DNA from: Eubacteriales bacterium
GTDB taxonomy: Bacteria > Bacillota > Clostridia > Tissierellales > Dethiosulfatibacteraceae
Assembly: GCA_030694905.1 (NCBI GenBank)
Contig: JAUYTY010000024.1
Location: 1-41,448, forward strand
DNA length: 41,448 nucleotides
Direction of reading: 5' to 3'
Shown: positions 25,093-33,491 of the stretch, one piece after another
Layout: every line of letters begins with the position of its first letter
How positions within the stretch are numbered: the first letter of the stretch is position 1
Program-made: the position numbers and the translations under genes
The notes under the pieces: model-generated
Database searches by the model: none
Told to the model about the DNA's origin: nothing
Seen by the model: the letters and a program-made list of their open reading frames with translations, nothing else

Positions 25093-25632
25093 ATGTGTGA
25101 ACACTGCAACGAAACGCAAATACAGTTGACTGATACGGGTACAGCGATTGATCTGAAACTTATGGAACCGATCATTGAAAAATATGGCAAAATCAAGGGC
25201 AGCCTGATTAATATTCTACAGGAGGTTCAAAATGTTTACGGCTATTTGCCACAACAGGCTATGGAATACGTGGCTGAGACAACCGAAAATAAAAAGGCAA
25301 CAATTTACGGTGTGGCCACTTTTTACACACAGTTCAGACTGCATCCCATTGGCAAGTACCTGATACTTCAGTGCCAAGGAACTGCTTGCCATGTCAATGG
25401 TTCAAAAGATGTTTCGAAAGCTATTTGTGAACATTTAAAGATCAATGCCGGTGAAACCACTAAGGATCTTCTGTTTACAGTCGAGAATGTGGCGTGCCTT
25501 GGATGTTGCAGTCTTGCGCCTGTCATTATGATTAACGGAGAGGCTTATGGCAATCTGACGCCCAAAAAGGCTGTCCAGATTATCAAGGATATCAAGAAGC
25601 AGGAAGACAGAGGTGATAGCAATGAAAATTAG
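25093..25632 (+). CDS. NuoE-like [2Fe-2S] subunit of a soluble flavin complex
   Basis: The 179-residue thioredoxin-fold ferredoxin has the NuoE order: an N-terminal helical region (IIEKYGKIKGSLINILQEVQ, YLPQQAMEYVAE), then cysteines C94-x4-C99 (CQGTAC) and C135-x3-C139 (CLGCC) for the [2Fe-2S] cluster. Such subunits pass electrons to or from NuoF/HydB-type flavoproteins in bifurcating hydrogenases, formate dehydrogenases and Stn transhydrogenases. ATG 25093 has GGGG 8 bp upstream; ATG 25087 would be too close. Its end overlaps the next gene by 11 bp. In an Stn-type complex this would be the small subunit; that assignment is inferred. Confidence 0.88.
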   Translation: MCEHCNETQIQLTDTGTAIDLKLMEPIIEKYGKIKGSLINILQEVQNVYGYLPQQAMEYVAETTENKKATIYGVATFYTQFRLHPIGKYLILQCQGTACHVNGSKDVSKAICEHLKINAGETTKDLLFTVENVACLGCCSLAPVIMINGEAYGNLTPKKAVQIIKDIKKQEDRGDSNEN

Positions 25633-27376
25633 AGTTGGTTTAGGGAGTTGTGGCATAGCGGCTGGAGGCAGAAAAGTGCTGGAAGTTCTGCGTCATGAAG
25701 TTAAGGCCAATAATCTGGAGTTGATTGTCGAACCTACTGGATGCATAGGCATGTGTTTTTATGAGCCGATTATAGATGTTGTCACTGATGGCAATGTATT
25801 CTCCTACGGGTTTGTTGATGGTAAAAAGGCTAAAGAGATTTTGGACAGCCATCTGAATGATCACCAGCCTTTGGAAGAATATTTGCTGTACAAGCTTGAT
25901 CAACCTGCTGATTATACCAAAAAGCAGGTGAAAATAGCCTTGGAGAATTGTGGAATCATCAATCCGGAAAAAATTGAGGATTATATTCAGAAGGGTGGCT
26001 ATAAGGCAATCTCTAAAATACTAAACAATATGAGTCAAGAAGAGGTCATCGAGGAAATCAAGAAATCCGGACTGCGTGGGAGAGGTGGTGCTGGATTTCC
26101 AACCTGGTTCAAGTGGGATGCCGCCTTAAAGCAAAAAAAAGACAAAAAATATATGGTTTGCAATGCCGATGAGGGAGACCCGGGAGCCTTCATGGATCGA
26201 AGCATTCTGGAGGGAGATCCGCACAGAATCATAGAGGGTATGATGATTGGCGGATATGCCATCGGGGCTGATGAAGGCATCATATATTGCAGAGCGGAGT
26301 ATCCTCTGGCAATTGAAAGACTGGAAGGCGCCATTGCTCAGGCGAAGGAGAAAAGCTTTCTCGGCAAAAAGATACTTGGAAAGAATTTCAATTTTGAAAT
26401 ACGCATAAAAAAGGGAGCAGGCGCTTTTGTTTGTGGTGAAGAAACCGCTCTAATAGAGTCATTGGAAGGAAAAAGAGGAATGCCAAGACTCAAGCCTCCA
26501 TTCCCGGCAGAATCCGGCTATTGGCAGCAGCCCACAAACATCAACAATGTTGAGACGTTGGCCAATGTTCCTTGGATTATTTCGAACGGAGCCGATAGAT
26601 TTGCATCTGTAGGTACCGAGAAAAGCAAAGGCACAAAGGTTTTTGCACTGTCTGGGAAAATCAAAAACGGTGGTCTGGTCGAGGTAGCTATGGGTATGAA
26701 GCTAAGTGAGGTCATATTCGATATCGGCGGTGGCATTAAAGAGGATAAAAAATTCAAAGCCGTTCAACTTGGAGGACCTTCAGGTGGCTGTATACCTGCG
26801 GCGTTGATGGATACGCTGGTTACATATGAGGATATCAATGCAACAGGCGCCATAATGGGTTCAGGTGGCATGGTCGTAATGGATGAAACCACATGCATGG
26901 TGGACATTGCCAAGTTTTTCCTTGATTTTACCTGCAAGGAATCCTGTGGGAAATGCTTGTATTGTAGAATCGGCACAAAAAGAATGCTTGAGATATTAGA
27001 TCGAATCACCAAGGGAAAAGGAAAGCCTGAAGATTTGGATGAATTGGAGGCATTGGGAGATAGCATCAAGGATGCTTCCCTTTGCGGTCTTGGACAGACG
27101 GCTCCCAATCCTGTATTAACCGGGTTGAAGTATTTTAGAAAAGAGTATGAGGCTCACATTTTTGACAAAAAATGTCCAGCTAAACAATGCCAGGAGTTGT
27201 TGACTTATACTATATCGGAAGATAAATGCACCGGATGCACCTTATGTGCCAGAAATTGTCCAACCGATGCCATAACAGGCACAGTTAAGAAGCTGCATCA
27301 CATCAACCAGGAATTATGTATTAAATGCGGTAATTGCAAAAGCGTGTGCAATTTCAATGCAGTAAATGTTGATTAG
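25622..27376 (+). CDS. NuoF/HydB-like FMN, NAD(H)-binding subunit with ferredoxin domain
   Basis: The 584-residue protein has an N-terminal thioredoxin-like [2Fe-2S] domain (1-90; GSCGIAAGG and PTGCIGMCFYEP), the NuoF FMN/NADH core (about 145-350; RGRGGAGFPTWFKW, CNADEGDPGAFMDRS, FVCGEETALIES), an SLBB domain, the four-helix 4Fe-4S region ESCGKCLYCRIGTKRM (about 445-460) and two C-terminal [4Fe-4S] motifs CTGCTLCARNC and CIKCGNCKSVC. This is the layout of HydB and StnB, the NADH-oxidising and proposed bifurcating flavin subunit. GAGGTGATAGC precedes ATG 25622, which is preferred over GTG 25613. Confidence 0.9.
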   Translation: MKIRVGLGSCGIAAGGRKVLEVLRHEVKANNLELIVEPTGCIGMCFYEPIIDVVTDGNVFSYGFVDGKKAKEILDSHLNDHQPLEEYLLYKLDQPADYTKKQVKIALENCGIINPEKIEDYIQKGGYKAISKILNNMSQEEVIEEIKKSGLRGRGGAGFPTWFKWDAALKQKKDKKYMVCNADEGDPGAFMDRSILEGDPHRIIEGMMIGGYAIGADEGIIYCRAEYPLAIERLEGAIAQAKEKSFLGKKILGKNFNFEIRIKKGAGAFVCGEETALIESLEGKRGMPRLKPPFPAESGYWQQPTNINNVETLANVPWIISNGADRFASVGTEKSKGTKVFALSGKIKNGGLVEVAMGMKLSEVIFDIGGGIKEDKKFKAVQLGGPSGGCIPAALMDTLVTYEDINATGAIMGSGGMVVMDETTCMVDIAKFFLDFTCKESCGKCLYCRIGTKRMLEILDRITKGKGKPEDLDELEALGDSIKDASLCGLGQTAPNPVLTGLKYFRKEYEAHIFDKKCPAKQCQELLTYTISEDKCTGCTLCARNCPTDAITGTVKKLHHINQELCIKCGNCKSVCNFNAVNVD

Positions 27377-27390
27377 AAGGGAGATTGAAT

Positions 27391-30300
27391 ATGCCTAAAA
27401 TAAGATTGAATATCAATGACATGGAAATAATCACGACGGACGATAAAAATATACTTCAGGCGGCCCTGGAAAACAACATTGAAATACCTCACCTTTGCTT
27501 TGATGAAAGAATGGAAGCATATGGCGGCTGTGGCATGTGTGTCGTTGAATTGGAAGGTATGCCAAAACTGGTTAGAGCGTGCGCGACGCCAGTCAGGAAT
27601 GGAATGGTGATCAGAACCAATACCGAGCGCACATCGGCAACAAGAAAAACGGCTCTGAAGCTCCTTGTTTCAGATCATAGAGGGGATTGCAGACCACCTT
27701 GCATGATGGCTTGCCCTGCTCATACAGACGTGCAAGGATATGCCGGATTGATAGCAAACGGACAGTATAAGGAAGCCGTTAAACTAATAAAGGAAGATCT
27801 GCCTATTCCTGCAAGCATCGGTAGGGTTTGTCCCCATCCATGCGAGACCGACTGCAGACGAAACTCTGTCGAGAAGCCAGTCTCTATAGCCGCCTTGAAA
27901 GCCTATGCGGCTGATTACGATTTGTTCGATGAAAGAGAAGAGACCTATATGCCAGAAATGCAGCCTAAAACCGGCAAAAAGATAGCAATAATCGGTGCAG
28001 GGCCCGCAGGTTTATCAGCAGCCTATTTTCTATCAAAGAACGGACATGCCGTTGAGGTTTTCGAGTCCATGGATAAGCCTGGTGGCATGATGCGATACGG
28101 CATTCCTCAGTATAGATTGCCCAAGCATGTCATAGACGCTGAAGTAAAACTGATTGAAAATATGGGCGTCAGATTCAACTATAATATGAGACTTGGCGAG
28201 GACATCACACTGAGTTACCTTCAAAAGCATTATGATGCTTCCTTTGTCGCTATCGGCGCGTGGGAAAGCTCTGCAATGAGATGCGAGGGTGAGCATGCAG
28301 AGGGTGTGATAGGGGGAATAGATTTTTTAAGACAGGTGACACAGAACGAACCCTTAAAATTGGGAGAAAAGGTTTTGGTAGTTGGTGGTGGAAACACTGC
28401 CATGGACGTTGCCAGAACGTGTGTAAGGCTTGGTGCAAAAGAAGTTAGGATCGTCTATCGCAGAACCGAAGAGGAAATGCCTGCCGAAAAGATTGAAATT
28501 AAGGAAGCAAAGGAAGAGGGTGTGGTTTTCAGCTTCTTGTCAGCTCCTATCAATGTAATGGAAGAGAACGGAAAAGCGACTGGACTCTTGTGCCAGAAGA
28601 TGAGACTTGGAGAACCGGACGAATCAGGTAGAAGAAAGCCCGAGCCAATCGAAGGCGAAATTGAGATGTTGCAATCAGAGACGATTATTGCCGCCATTGG
28701 CCAGAATGTCAGCATGGGGAAAAATTCTGAGATTCAAACGACAAAATGGGGTACGATACAGGTCAAGGAAGGAACATTTGAGACCAATATAGAGGGTGTT
28801 TTTGCCGGTGGAGATGCTGTGACAGGCCCTAAAATAGCGATTCAGGCGGTTGCAGACGGTAAAAACGCAGCTAAAGTCATCCATAGCTACTTGAATGGTT
28901 TCATCATACCTCACAGAGAACCCATCATCGTAAGACAGAAGGACCTGACTGAAAAGGACTTTGAAAAATACAAAAGCGAAGAAAGAATGCCACTTAAACA
29001 CATGGAAGCCGATCTCAGGAAGCATAATTTTGAAGAGATTGTGACATATTATTCCGAGAGCGACGCCAGGAAAGAAGGGTCAAGATGTCTGGAGTGTGGC
29101 TGCAAGGATTATTTTGAGTGTCAGTTAATAGATTATATCGAAGCGGAAGATATAGATACAGATAAGGAGCTCGGTCAAAATCATAAGCGTTATGCACCAC
29201 AGACCCATGAGTTTATCGACAGAAACCCGGATAAATGTATCCAATGCGGTCTTTGTGTCAGAACCTGCGATGAGTTCATGGGCATCACAGCTTTAGGTAT
29301 TGTAGACAGAGGTTTTGATGCATTGATAGCACCAGAGTTTAATAGACCTTTGGAAGAAACAGAGTGCATATCATGCGGTCAATGTATTGATGTATGTCCA
29401 GTTGGAGCCATTCAGGAGAAAATAAGAACGCACAAGGAAATACCTTTGAACCTGGAAAAGACGGAGGGAGTTTGTTCCAATTGCTCTCTCGGGTGCAACG
29501 TGATCTATCAGCATGAAGGCAAGCTGATTTACAAGGTGACGCCAAACAGGCTCAAAGATGACGGCGTTCTGTGCAAGAAAGGCAAATTTGAGTTTGATTA
29601 TATCAACAAAACAAATAGAATCACTAGACCAGCCATGCGAGTAAAGGGCATTGCTACCGATATAAGCTTTGAGGATGCAAAAATTGAATTTGTGTCGAAG
29701 CTTAAATCCACTAAGTATTTGCATGGCAAGGACAGTATAGGATTTCTTGTTTCTCAGAGACTGACCAATGAAGAATTGGGATTGGTCAAAAGTCTCAGCA
29801 GACATCTTGACACGGAAATGATTGGATCATTCAATAATACAGGCAGCGATATCCAATCCACTGTTAAGTATGAGGAATTGAACAATGCGGAACTGATACT
29901 TGCGGTTGGGAATGTCTATGAGAGCTTCGCACCTATAGGTGTGAAGATAAAGAACCTGAACAGACCCTTGATATCGATATCAGAAAAAGGAACCAGATTG
30001 GATCATTTCTCCATTGCTTCTTATCAGACACAGGATCTGGAGACTTTGTTCGAGAATGTTCTTAAAAATTTGTCAGGGAAAAACAAAGACATGGCATTGA
30101 ACGCTGATAGTCAAGCTGAACAAATAGCTGAGGCTTATAGCAAGGTCAATAAACCTGTTATTGTGATTGATGAGTTGACCATTTTACCGGCAATTCAGAA
30201 GCTGCTTCAAGAAATAGCCATGATAACCGGAAAAATCAACAAACCGCACAGAGGATTGCTCACCCTTAAAAAGGAAGCTAATGCTCAAGGTGCTTTAAAC

Positions 30301-30621
30301 CTTGGATTCACGAAATCAGGATATGAAATATTGTCTAAAGCGAAAGATGGAAGCATTAAAGCCTTGGTGGTCATTGGTGACGAAGAGATGAATACAGCTG
30401 AAATAGAAGTGGAATATATGGCAGTCATGAGTATGTTTCCAAGTGATCTAACGGAGAAGGCCAATCTGGTATTGCCACTCGTAAGCCTTGCTGAAAGCTC
30501 AGGAACATTGACCAGAACCGATGGAACTGAACAAAAGACAAACATTGCGATCAGGCCAAAGACAGGAAGATCCAATTATGAAATGTTTGATGAATTCATC
30601 AAATATCTGGTGCCACAATAA
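27391..30621 (+). CDS. Fused [2Fe-2S]-GltD/NfnB-ferredoxin-Mop subunit (Stn-type candidate)
   Basis: The 1076-residue fusion has, in order: a [2Fe-2S] domain (C36, C47, C50, C64); a GltD/NfnB-like part with [4Fe-4S] cysteines (C100, C104, C108, C147, C151, C155), FAD motif IIGAGPAGLSAAYF (200-213), NAD(P) motif VVGGGNTAMDVA (330-341), YRRTEEEMPA (356-365) and FAGGDA; two [4Fe-4S] ferredoxin motifs (616-670); a molybdopterin-type [4Fe-4S] motif (C695, C698, C702, C728); and a Mop-like C-terminal domain. The usual Cys/Sec molybdenum ligand is missing (LTNEELGLVKSLSRHL then FNNTGSD), so this domain is probably structural, as in NuoG. The NADPH-type GltD module with NuoE/NuoF fits the Sporomusa-type transhydrogenase. 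Confidence 0.85.
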   Translation: MPKIRLNINDMEIITTDDKNILQAALENNIEIPHLCFDERMEAYGGCGMCVVELEGMPKLVRACATPVRNGMVIRTNTERTSATRKTALKLLVSDHRGDCRPPCMMACPAHTDVQGYAGLIANGQYKEAVKLIKEDLPIPASIGRVCPHPCETDCRRNSVEKPVSIAALKAYAADYDLFDEREETYMPEMQPKTGKKIAIIGAGPAGLSAAYFLSKNGHAVEVFESMDKPGGMMRYGIPQYRLPKHVIDAEVKLIENMGVRFNYNMRLGEDITLSYLQKHYDASFVAIGAWESSAMRCEGEHAEGVIGGIDFLRQVTQNEPLKLGEKVLVVGGGNTAMDVARTCVRLGAKEVRIVYRRTEEEMPAEKIEIKEAKEEGVVFSFLSAPINVMEENGKATGLLCQKMRLGEPDESGRRKPEPIEGEIEMLQSETIIAAIGQNVSMGKNSEIQTTKWGTIQVKEGTFETNIEGVFAGGDAVTGPKIAIQAVADGKNAAKVIHSYLNGFIIPHREPIIVRQKDLTEKDFEKYKSEERMPLKHMEADLRKHNFEEIVTYYSESDARKEGSRCLECGCKDYFECQLIDYIEAEDIDTDKELGQNHKRYAPQTHEFIDRNPDKCIQCGLCVRTCDEFMGITALGIVDRGFDALIAPEFNRPLEETECISCGQCIDVCPVGAIQEKIRTHKEIPLNLEKTEGVCSNCSLGCNVIYQHEGKLIYKVTPNRLKDDGVLCKKGKFEFDYINKTNRITRPAMRVKGIATDISFEDAKIEFVSKLKSTKYLHGKDSIGFLVSQRLTNEELGLVKSLSRHLDTEMIGSFNNTGSDIQSTVKYEELNNAELILAVGNVYESFAPIGVKIKNLNRPLISISEKGTRLDHFSIASYQTQDLETLFENVLKNLSGKNKDMALNADSQAEQIAEAYSKVNKPVIVIDELTILPAIQKLLQEIAMITGKINKPHRGLLTLKKEANAQGALNLGFTKSGYEILSKAKDGSIKALVVIGDEEMNTAEIEVEYMAVMSMFPSDLTEKANLVLPLVSLAESSGTLTRTDGTEQKTNIAIRPKTGRSNYEMFDEFIKYLVPQ

Positions 30622-30632
30622 CAATAAACATC

Positions 30633-30662
30633 GAGCGGGAGTAAAGACTCCCGCTCTTATTT
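30633..30662 (+). terminator. Terminator of the flavin-complex operon
   Basis: GAGCGGGAGT-AAAG-ACTCCCGCTC, a perfect 10-bp stem, then TTATTT. Confidence 0.9.
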
Positions 30663-30700
30663 ATTCAAAAGCTTAATCAACTCGAAATCAGATCTTTTAT

Positions 30701-30829
30701 CCGATGACTAACAGTGCTAAGACTCCCACTTCTATAAGTGGGAGATAAGCACTGTAGAGTCCCTGGATAACGGTCTCTAAGGTTCAGGTGGTGTTTCAAA
30801 CACCATCTGAACCCAAGAACCCTGTTGAT
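30701..30829 (+). mobile_element. 129-bp palindromic element, copy B
   Basis: Preceded by TTTAT (30696-30700), starting CCGATGACTAACAGTGCT and ending CCCTGTTGAT. Hairpin 1: ACAGTGCT/AGCACTGT outside CTCCCACTT/AAGTGGGAG with a CTAT loop. Hairpin 2: GGTTCAG/CTGAACC outside TGGTGTT/AACACCA. ATAACGG can pair with the 3' end CCTGTTGAT around hairpin 2. No ORF belongs to the element, but on the minus strand its right part encodes the last residues of the neighbouring flavoprotein. The left end follows the upstream operon terminator by about 40 bp. Confidence 0.92.
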
Positions 30830-32315
30830 AAACGAAATTACCTAAATAATTGTCATCTTCAAGAGGATAATCCGATCTGAAATGTGCGCCTCGGCTTTCC
30901 TTTCGAAGTAATGAAGATTCCGTCATGACGTCTGCCAAGATCAGCATATTGTAGGTTTCAATCCAATCTTTGAGACTGGAGGGCTGGGTTTTTTCAAGTT
31001 TAGCTTTCAGTTCTATGATGACAGATTTAGCCTCCAACAAGCCCTCTTCGCTTTTGACAATTCCCACTTTTTTCCACATCATATCCCTAAGTTGGCGCTT
31101 TATTGCCTTAATGTCGTCCTGGCCTGCCTGGGGTAAGAAAGGCGCTTCCGGAATGATATCCCCATGAATCCTATTTTGAGCGTATAACGCTGCATTTCTG
31201 CCAGCAATAGGACCAAAAACAGCCGTTTCCGTCAAGGCATAGCCTGCAAGGCGATTGGCGCCGTGAAGACCTCCAGTCACTTCGCCACAGGCAAAAAGGC
31301 CATCTAAATCAGTTGAGCAGTCTGATTGAATTCGCATCCCGCCCATTGTAAAATGAGCTTTTGGCACCACTTTTAGCGGCTTTCCCGGATGATTTTTTAC
31401 TATTTCAAGCAGTTCGGGCGACTCTTTCAAAAGATATGAGGTAGAACACATATCAAGATTTAGAAAAACCTCCTTCTGCTTGAAAATCTCTCGGGCCAAA
31501 ATATCCCTGTTTTCCAGTTCTTTCTTAGGAAAGTTCTCCATGAATCTTTCGTTTTTCTCATTCACAAAGATGGCACCCTCACTGAAAAGATTGGGAAATA
31601 TATCATGAATAGCAGGGAATACAACGCGATAGGGATAGAATTGGACAAACTCCATGTCAACCGTAGATAGACCTTTTCTCAACGCCATAGCGATTCCATC
31701 GCCTGTTTCATCATTTGTTGTGCTAGTCTCTTTATAGATGTAGGCATAGCCGCCTGTGGCCAAAATGATGGATTTGGCTGAGAAGTATTGGAGATCATTG
31801 TTTTTTTCTACAATAAGGCCACAGACAGAATCATTTCTTGTCATTATTTCCACACCTGTAAAGCCATCAAAAATAGATATACATGTATGTTTGTCTATAT
31901 ATTCTCTAATTTTTGAGGTTATGAAAAATCCTTTTTTAGGGTTGTGGTAGGCAATATTGCTGTATAGAATTCCATCAGAATTTTTTTTATTCAAATATAG
32001 ATTCGGTAAATATGACAATAGATTTTCAACTGAATCGGAACCATTGTCTATCAGAACTGTCATCAGTGCCTTGTCATTGATAAATCTGCCGGCCCCAATA
32101 GCTTTATTGAAATAATCAATTTTTAGAGAAGAATCTTTTGATGAAAATCTGTGGATTGATTTTGAGACGACAGAAGAGCCTGATTTTCCGGTCTTTTTCT
32201 TTGATATGATGGCGACCGTTGCGCCGTATTTGCTGGCTTCGATAGCCGCGTACATTCCTGACAGACCACCCCCTACCACAACCACATCGTACTGACCTGC
32301 TTTTTTGATTAACAT
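30777..32315 (-). CDS. FAD-dependent fumarate reductase/aspartate oxidase-like flavoprotein
   Basis: The 512-residue protein has the FAD fold VVVVGGGLSGMYAAIEAS at the N-terminus, ILATGGYAYIY, the FrdA/SdhA/NadB signatures GDGIAMALRKG, MEFVQFYP, ENRDILAREI, HFTMGGMRI, GLFACGEVTGGLHGANRLAG, and a C-terminal helical capping domain. It should oxidise or reduce a dicarboxylate or related substrate. No partner FrdB/FrdC genes are adjacent. I start at 32315, where GGAGGT lies 7 bp upstream. The last 17 codons or so (YQQGSWVQMVFETPPEP) read through element copy B, so the native C-terminus has been replaced; the true end was near LGNFV. Confidence 0.85.
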   Translation of the reverse strand: MLIKKAGQYDVVVVGGGLSGMYAAIEASKYGATVAIISKKKTGKSGSSVVSKSIHRFSSKDSSLKIDYFNKAIGAGRFINDKALMTVLIDNGSDSVENLLSYLPNLYLNKKNSDGILYSNIAYHNPKKGFFITSKIREYIDKHTCISIFDGFTGVEIMTRNDSVCGLIVEKNNDLQYFSAKSIILATGGYAYIYKETSTTNDETGDGIAMALRKGLSTVDMEFVQFYPYRVVFPAIHDIFPNLFSEGAIFVNEKNERFMENFPKKELENRDILAREIFKQKEVFLNLDMCSTSYLLKESPELLEIVKNHPGKPLKVVPKAHFTMGGMRIQSDCSTDLDGLFACGEVTGGLHGANRLAGYALTETAVFGPIAGRNAALYAQNRIHGDIIPEAPFLPQAGQDDIKAIKRQLRDMMWKKVGIVKSEEGLLEAKSVIIELKAKLEKTQPSSLKDWIETYNMLILADVMTESSLLRKESRGAHFRSDYPLEDDNYLGNFVYQQGSWVQMVFETPPEP

Positions 32316-32411
32316 TTGTAGACCTCCGATTCTTTTATTGCTAAGCAACTTCTGCTATTCATATTATCAAAATTCTAGAATAAAGTAAATTGTCGCAAAA
32401 GAGCAAAGCTA

Positions 32412-32440
32412 TGGAAATAAAAACTTTTTTATGGTAAAAT
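32412..32440 (+). promoter_or_regulatory. Promoter of the glutaredoxin operon
   Basis: TGGAAA, 17-bp spacer, TAAAAT, 21 bp before the ATG with AAAGGAGG. Confidence 0.45.
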
Positions 32441-32461
32441 AAACAAAAAAGGAGGTGCATC

Positions 32462-32692
32462 ATGTCAAAAATAGTTGTATATTCAAGTAATACTTGCCCT
32501 CATTGTATTACTGCCAAAGATTATTTGAAATCCAAGGGTATTGAATTCACAGAAAAAAATGTGTCTACAGATATGGGAGCCAGAAAAGAACTGATGGATA
32601 TGGGTTATATGGGCGTTCCAATAATCTTGGTAGATGATGAAGTCATAGAAGGATTCAATAAAGCAAAATTAGATGAATTGATTAAGGAGTAA
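32462..32692 (+). CDS. Glutaredoxin-like (NrdH/Grx family) protein
   Basis: This 76-residue thioredoxin-fold protein has the active site CPHC (C12, C15), the cis-proline strand MGVPIILVDDEVIEGF and a C-terminal helix KAKLDELIKE. It is a thiol-disulfide exchange or electron-donor protein of the cytoplasm. AAAGGAGG precedes the ATG. It opens a three-gene unit with 2-bp and 1-bp junctions to the FlK-like thioesterase and the DUF3870 gene, so it may serve the same pathway. Confidence 0.9.
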   Translation: MSKIVVYSSNTCPHCITAKDYLKSKGIEFTEKNVSTDMGARKELMDMGYMGVPIILVDDEVIEGFNKAKLDELIKE

Positions 32693-32694
32693 CT

Positions 32695-33069
32695 ATGGAT
32701 TTTGATTTGAAAACAGGACTCAAGCATAGCGTGGAGAGAATTGTTGCATATAAGGATACCGCCGCTTCTTTTGGCAGCGGTTTGGTAGAGGTTTTAGCCA
32801 CACCAGTTATGATTGGAGTGATGGAGGGTACTTGTGCAGCTTGTGTTCAGCCATATCTACCTGAAGGTTACAGCACAGTGGGAACACACGTCAATATTTC
32901 ACATCGTGCGGCCGTTGCCGTAGATGGAACTTATTGCACCGAGTGCGAACTGATAGCCATTGACAGAAAAAAACTGACTTTTAGCGTAAGAACATACACT
33001 GATGAAAAAACAATCGGAGAAGGAACTCATGAGAGGTTCATCATTGATGTTTCTAAATTTATCAAGTAA
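32695..33069 (+). CDS. FlK-like hot-dog thioesterase
   Basis: The 124-residue protein resembles fluoroacetyl-CoA thioesterase FlK. The FlK catalytic triad spacing is kept exactly: T36, E44 and H70 correspond to T42, E50 and H76 (8 and 26 residues apart), in ATPVMIGVMEG and STVGTHVNISHRAAV. Members hydrolyse small acyl-CoAs; this one probably acts on a short-chain acyl-CoA or removes a toxic CoA ester rather than on fluoroacetyl-CoA specifically. It sits between glutaredoxin and DUF3870, near the methylmalonyl-CoA genes. Its stop overlaps the next start (TAATG). Confidence 0.85.
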   Translation: MDFDLKTGLKHSVERIVAYKDTAASFGSGLVEVLATPVMIGVMEGTCAACVQPYLPEGYSTVGTHVNISHRAAVAVDGTYCTECELIAIDRKKLTFSVRTYTDEKTIGEGTHERFIIDVSKFIK

Positions 33070-33419
33070 TGACCGGCAAGGACATGAATCAGATGCTAGC
33101 CGAAGAAATTTTCGTAACAGGTTATGCAAAGCTTCCTACAAACATCACTGCCAGCAAGATGTATGAAGTGATCGCGGTTGGACTTCTAATCAAATCGGAA
33201 ACAGGAGAGATATTGGAAGCGGAGTGCACTTTGTCCACCCAACTGGCCAATAAGTTTGTATCACGTATGCTGGTGGGAAAGAATATCAACCAGATGGACG
33301 AAATAGAAAATGTGATTGACATTTCCTATTTCGGATCGGCAAAAAAAGCAATCAAGACAGCTGTTCAGAACTGCAAAAAGAAATTTGATACGATTTTTAT
33401 TTCAGAAGAAGAAATTTGA
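33069..33419 (+). CDS. DUF3870-family protein
   Basis: The 116-residue protein has the family pattern FVTGYAKLPTNITASKMYEV, VGLLIKSETGEILEAECTLS, LANKFVSRMLVGKNI and a C-terminal YFGSAKKAIKTAVQNCKKKF helix, matching DUF3870. Function is unknown; proteins of this family often lie beside thioesterases and acyl-CoA or amino-acid catabolic genes. Its ATG overlaps the stop of the FlK-like gene by one base, so the two are translationally coupled. Confidence 0.8.
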   Translation: MTGKDMNQMLAEEIFVTGYAKLPTNITASKMYEVIAVGLLIKSETGEILEAECTLSTQLANKFVSRMLVGKNINQMDEIENVIDISYFGSAKKAIKTAVQNCKKKFDTIFISEEEI

Positions 33420-33456
33420 AAAACTTAAGTAAGCAATACATAAATGGCAATTTTTC

Positions 33457-33485
33457 TTGACAGATGACATATATTGTTTTATCAT
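33457..33485 (+). promoter_or_regulatory. Strong promoter of an ncRNA candidate
   Basis: TTGACA (consensus), 17-bp spacer, TATCAT. The start would be near 33492 and the next protein-coding start is at 33786, beyond a terminator. Confidence 0.65.
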
Positions 33486-33491
33486 GGCTTC

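Noticed and set aside
29371-29805. 144-codon minus-strand frame inside the fused GltD subunit gene
   Set aside because: It is an antisense shadow without motif or ribosome site.
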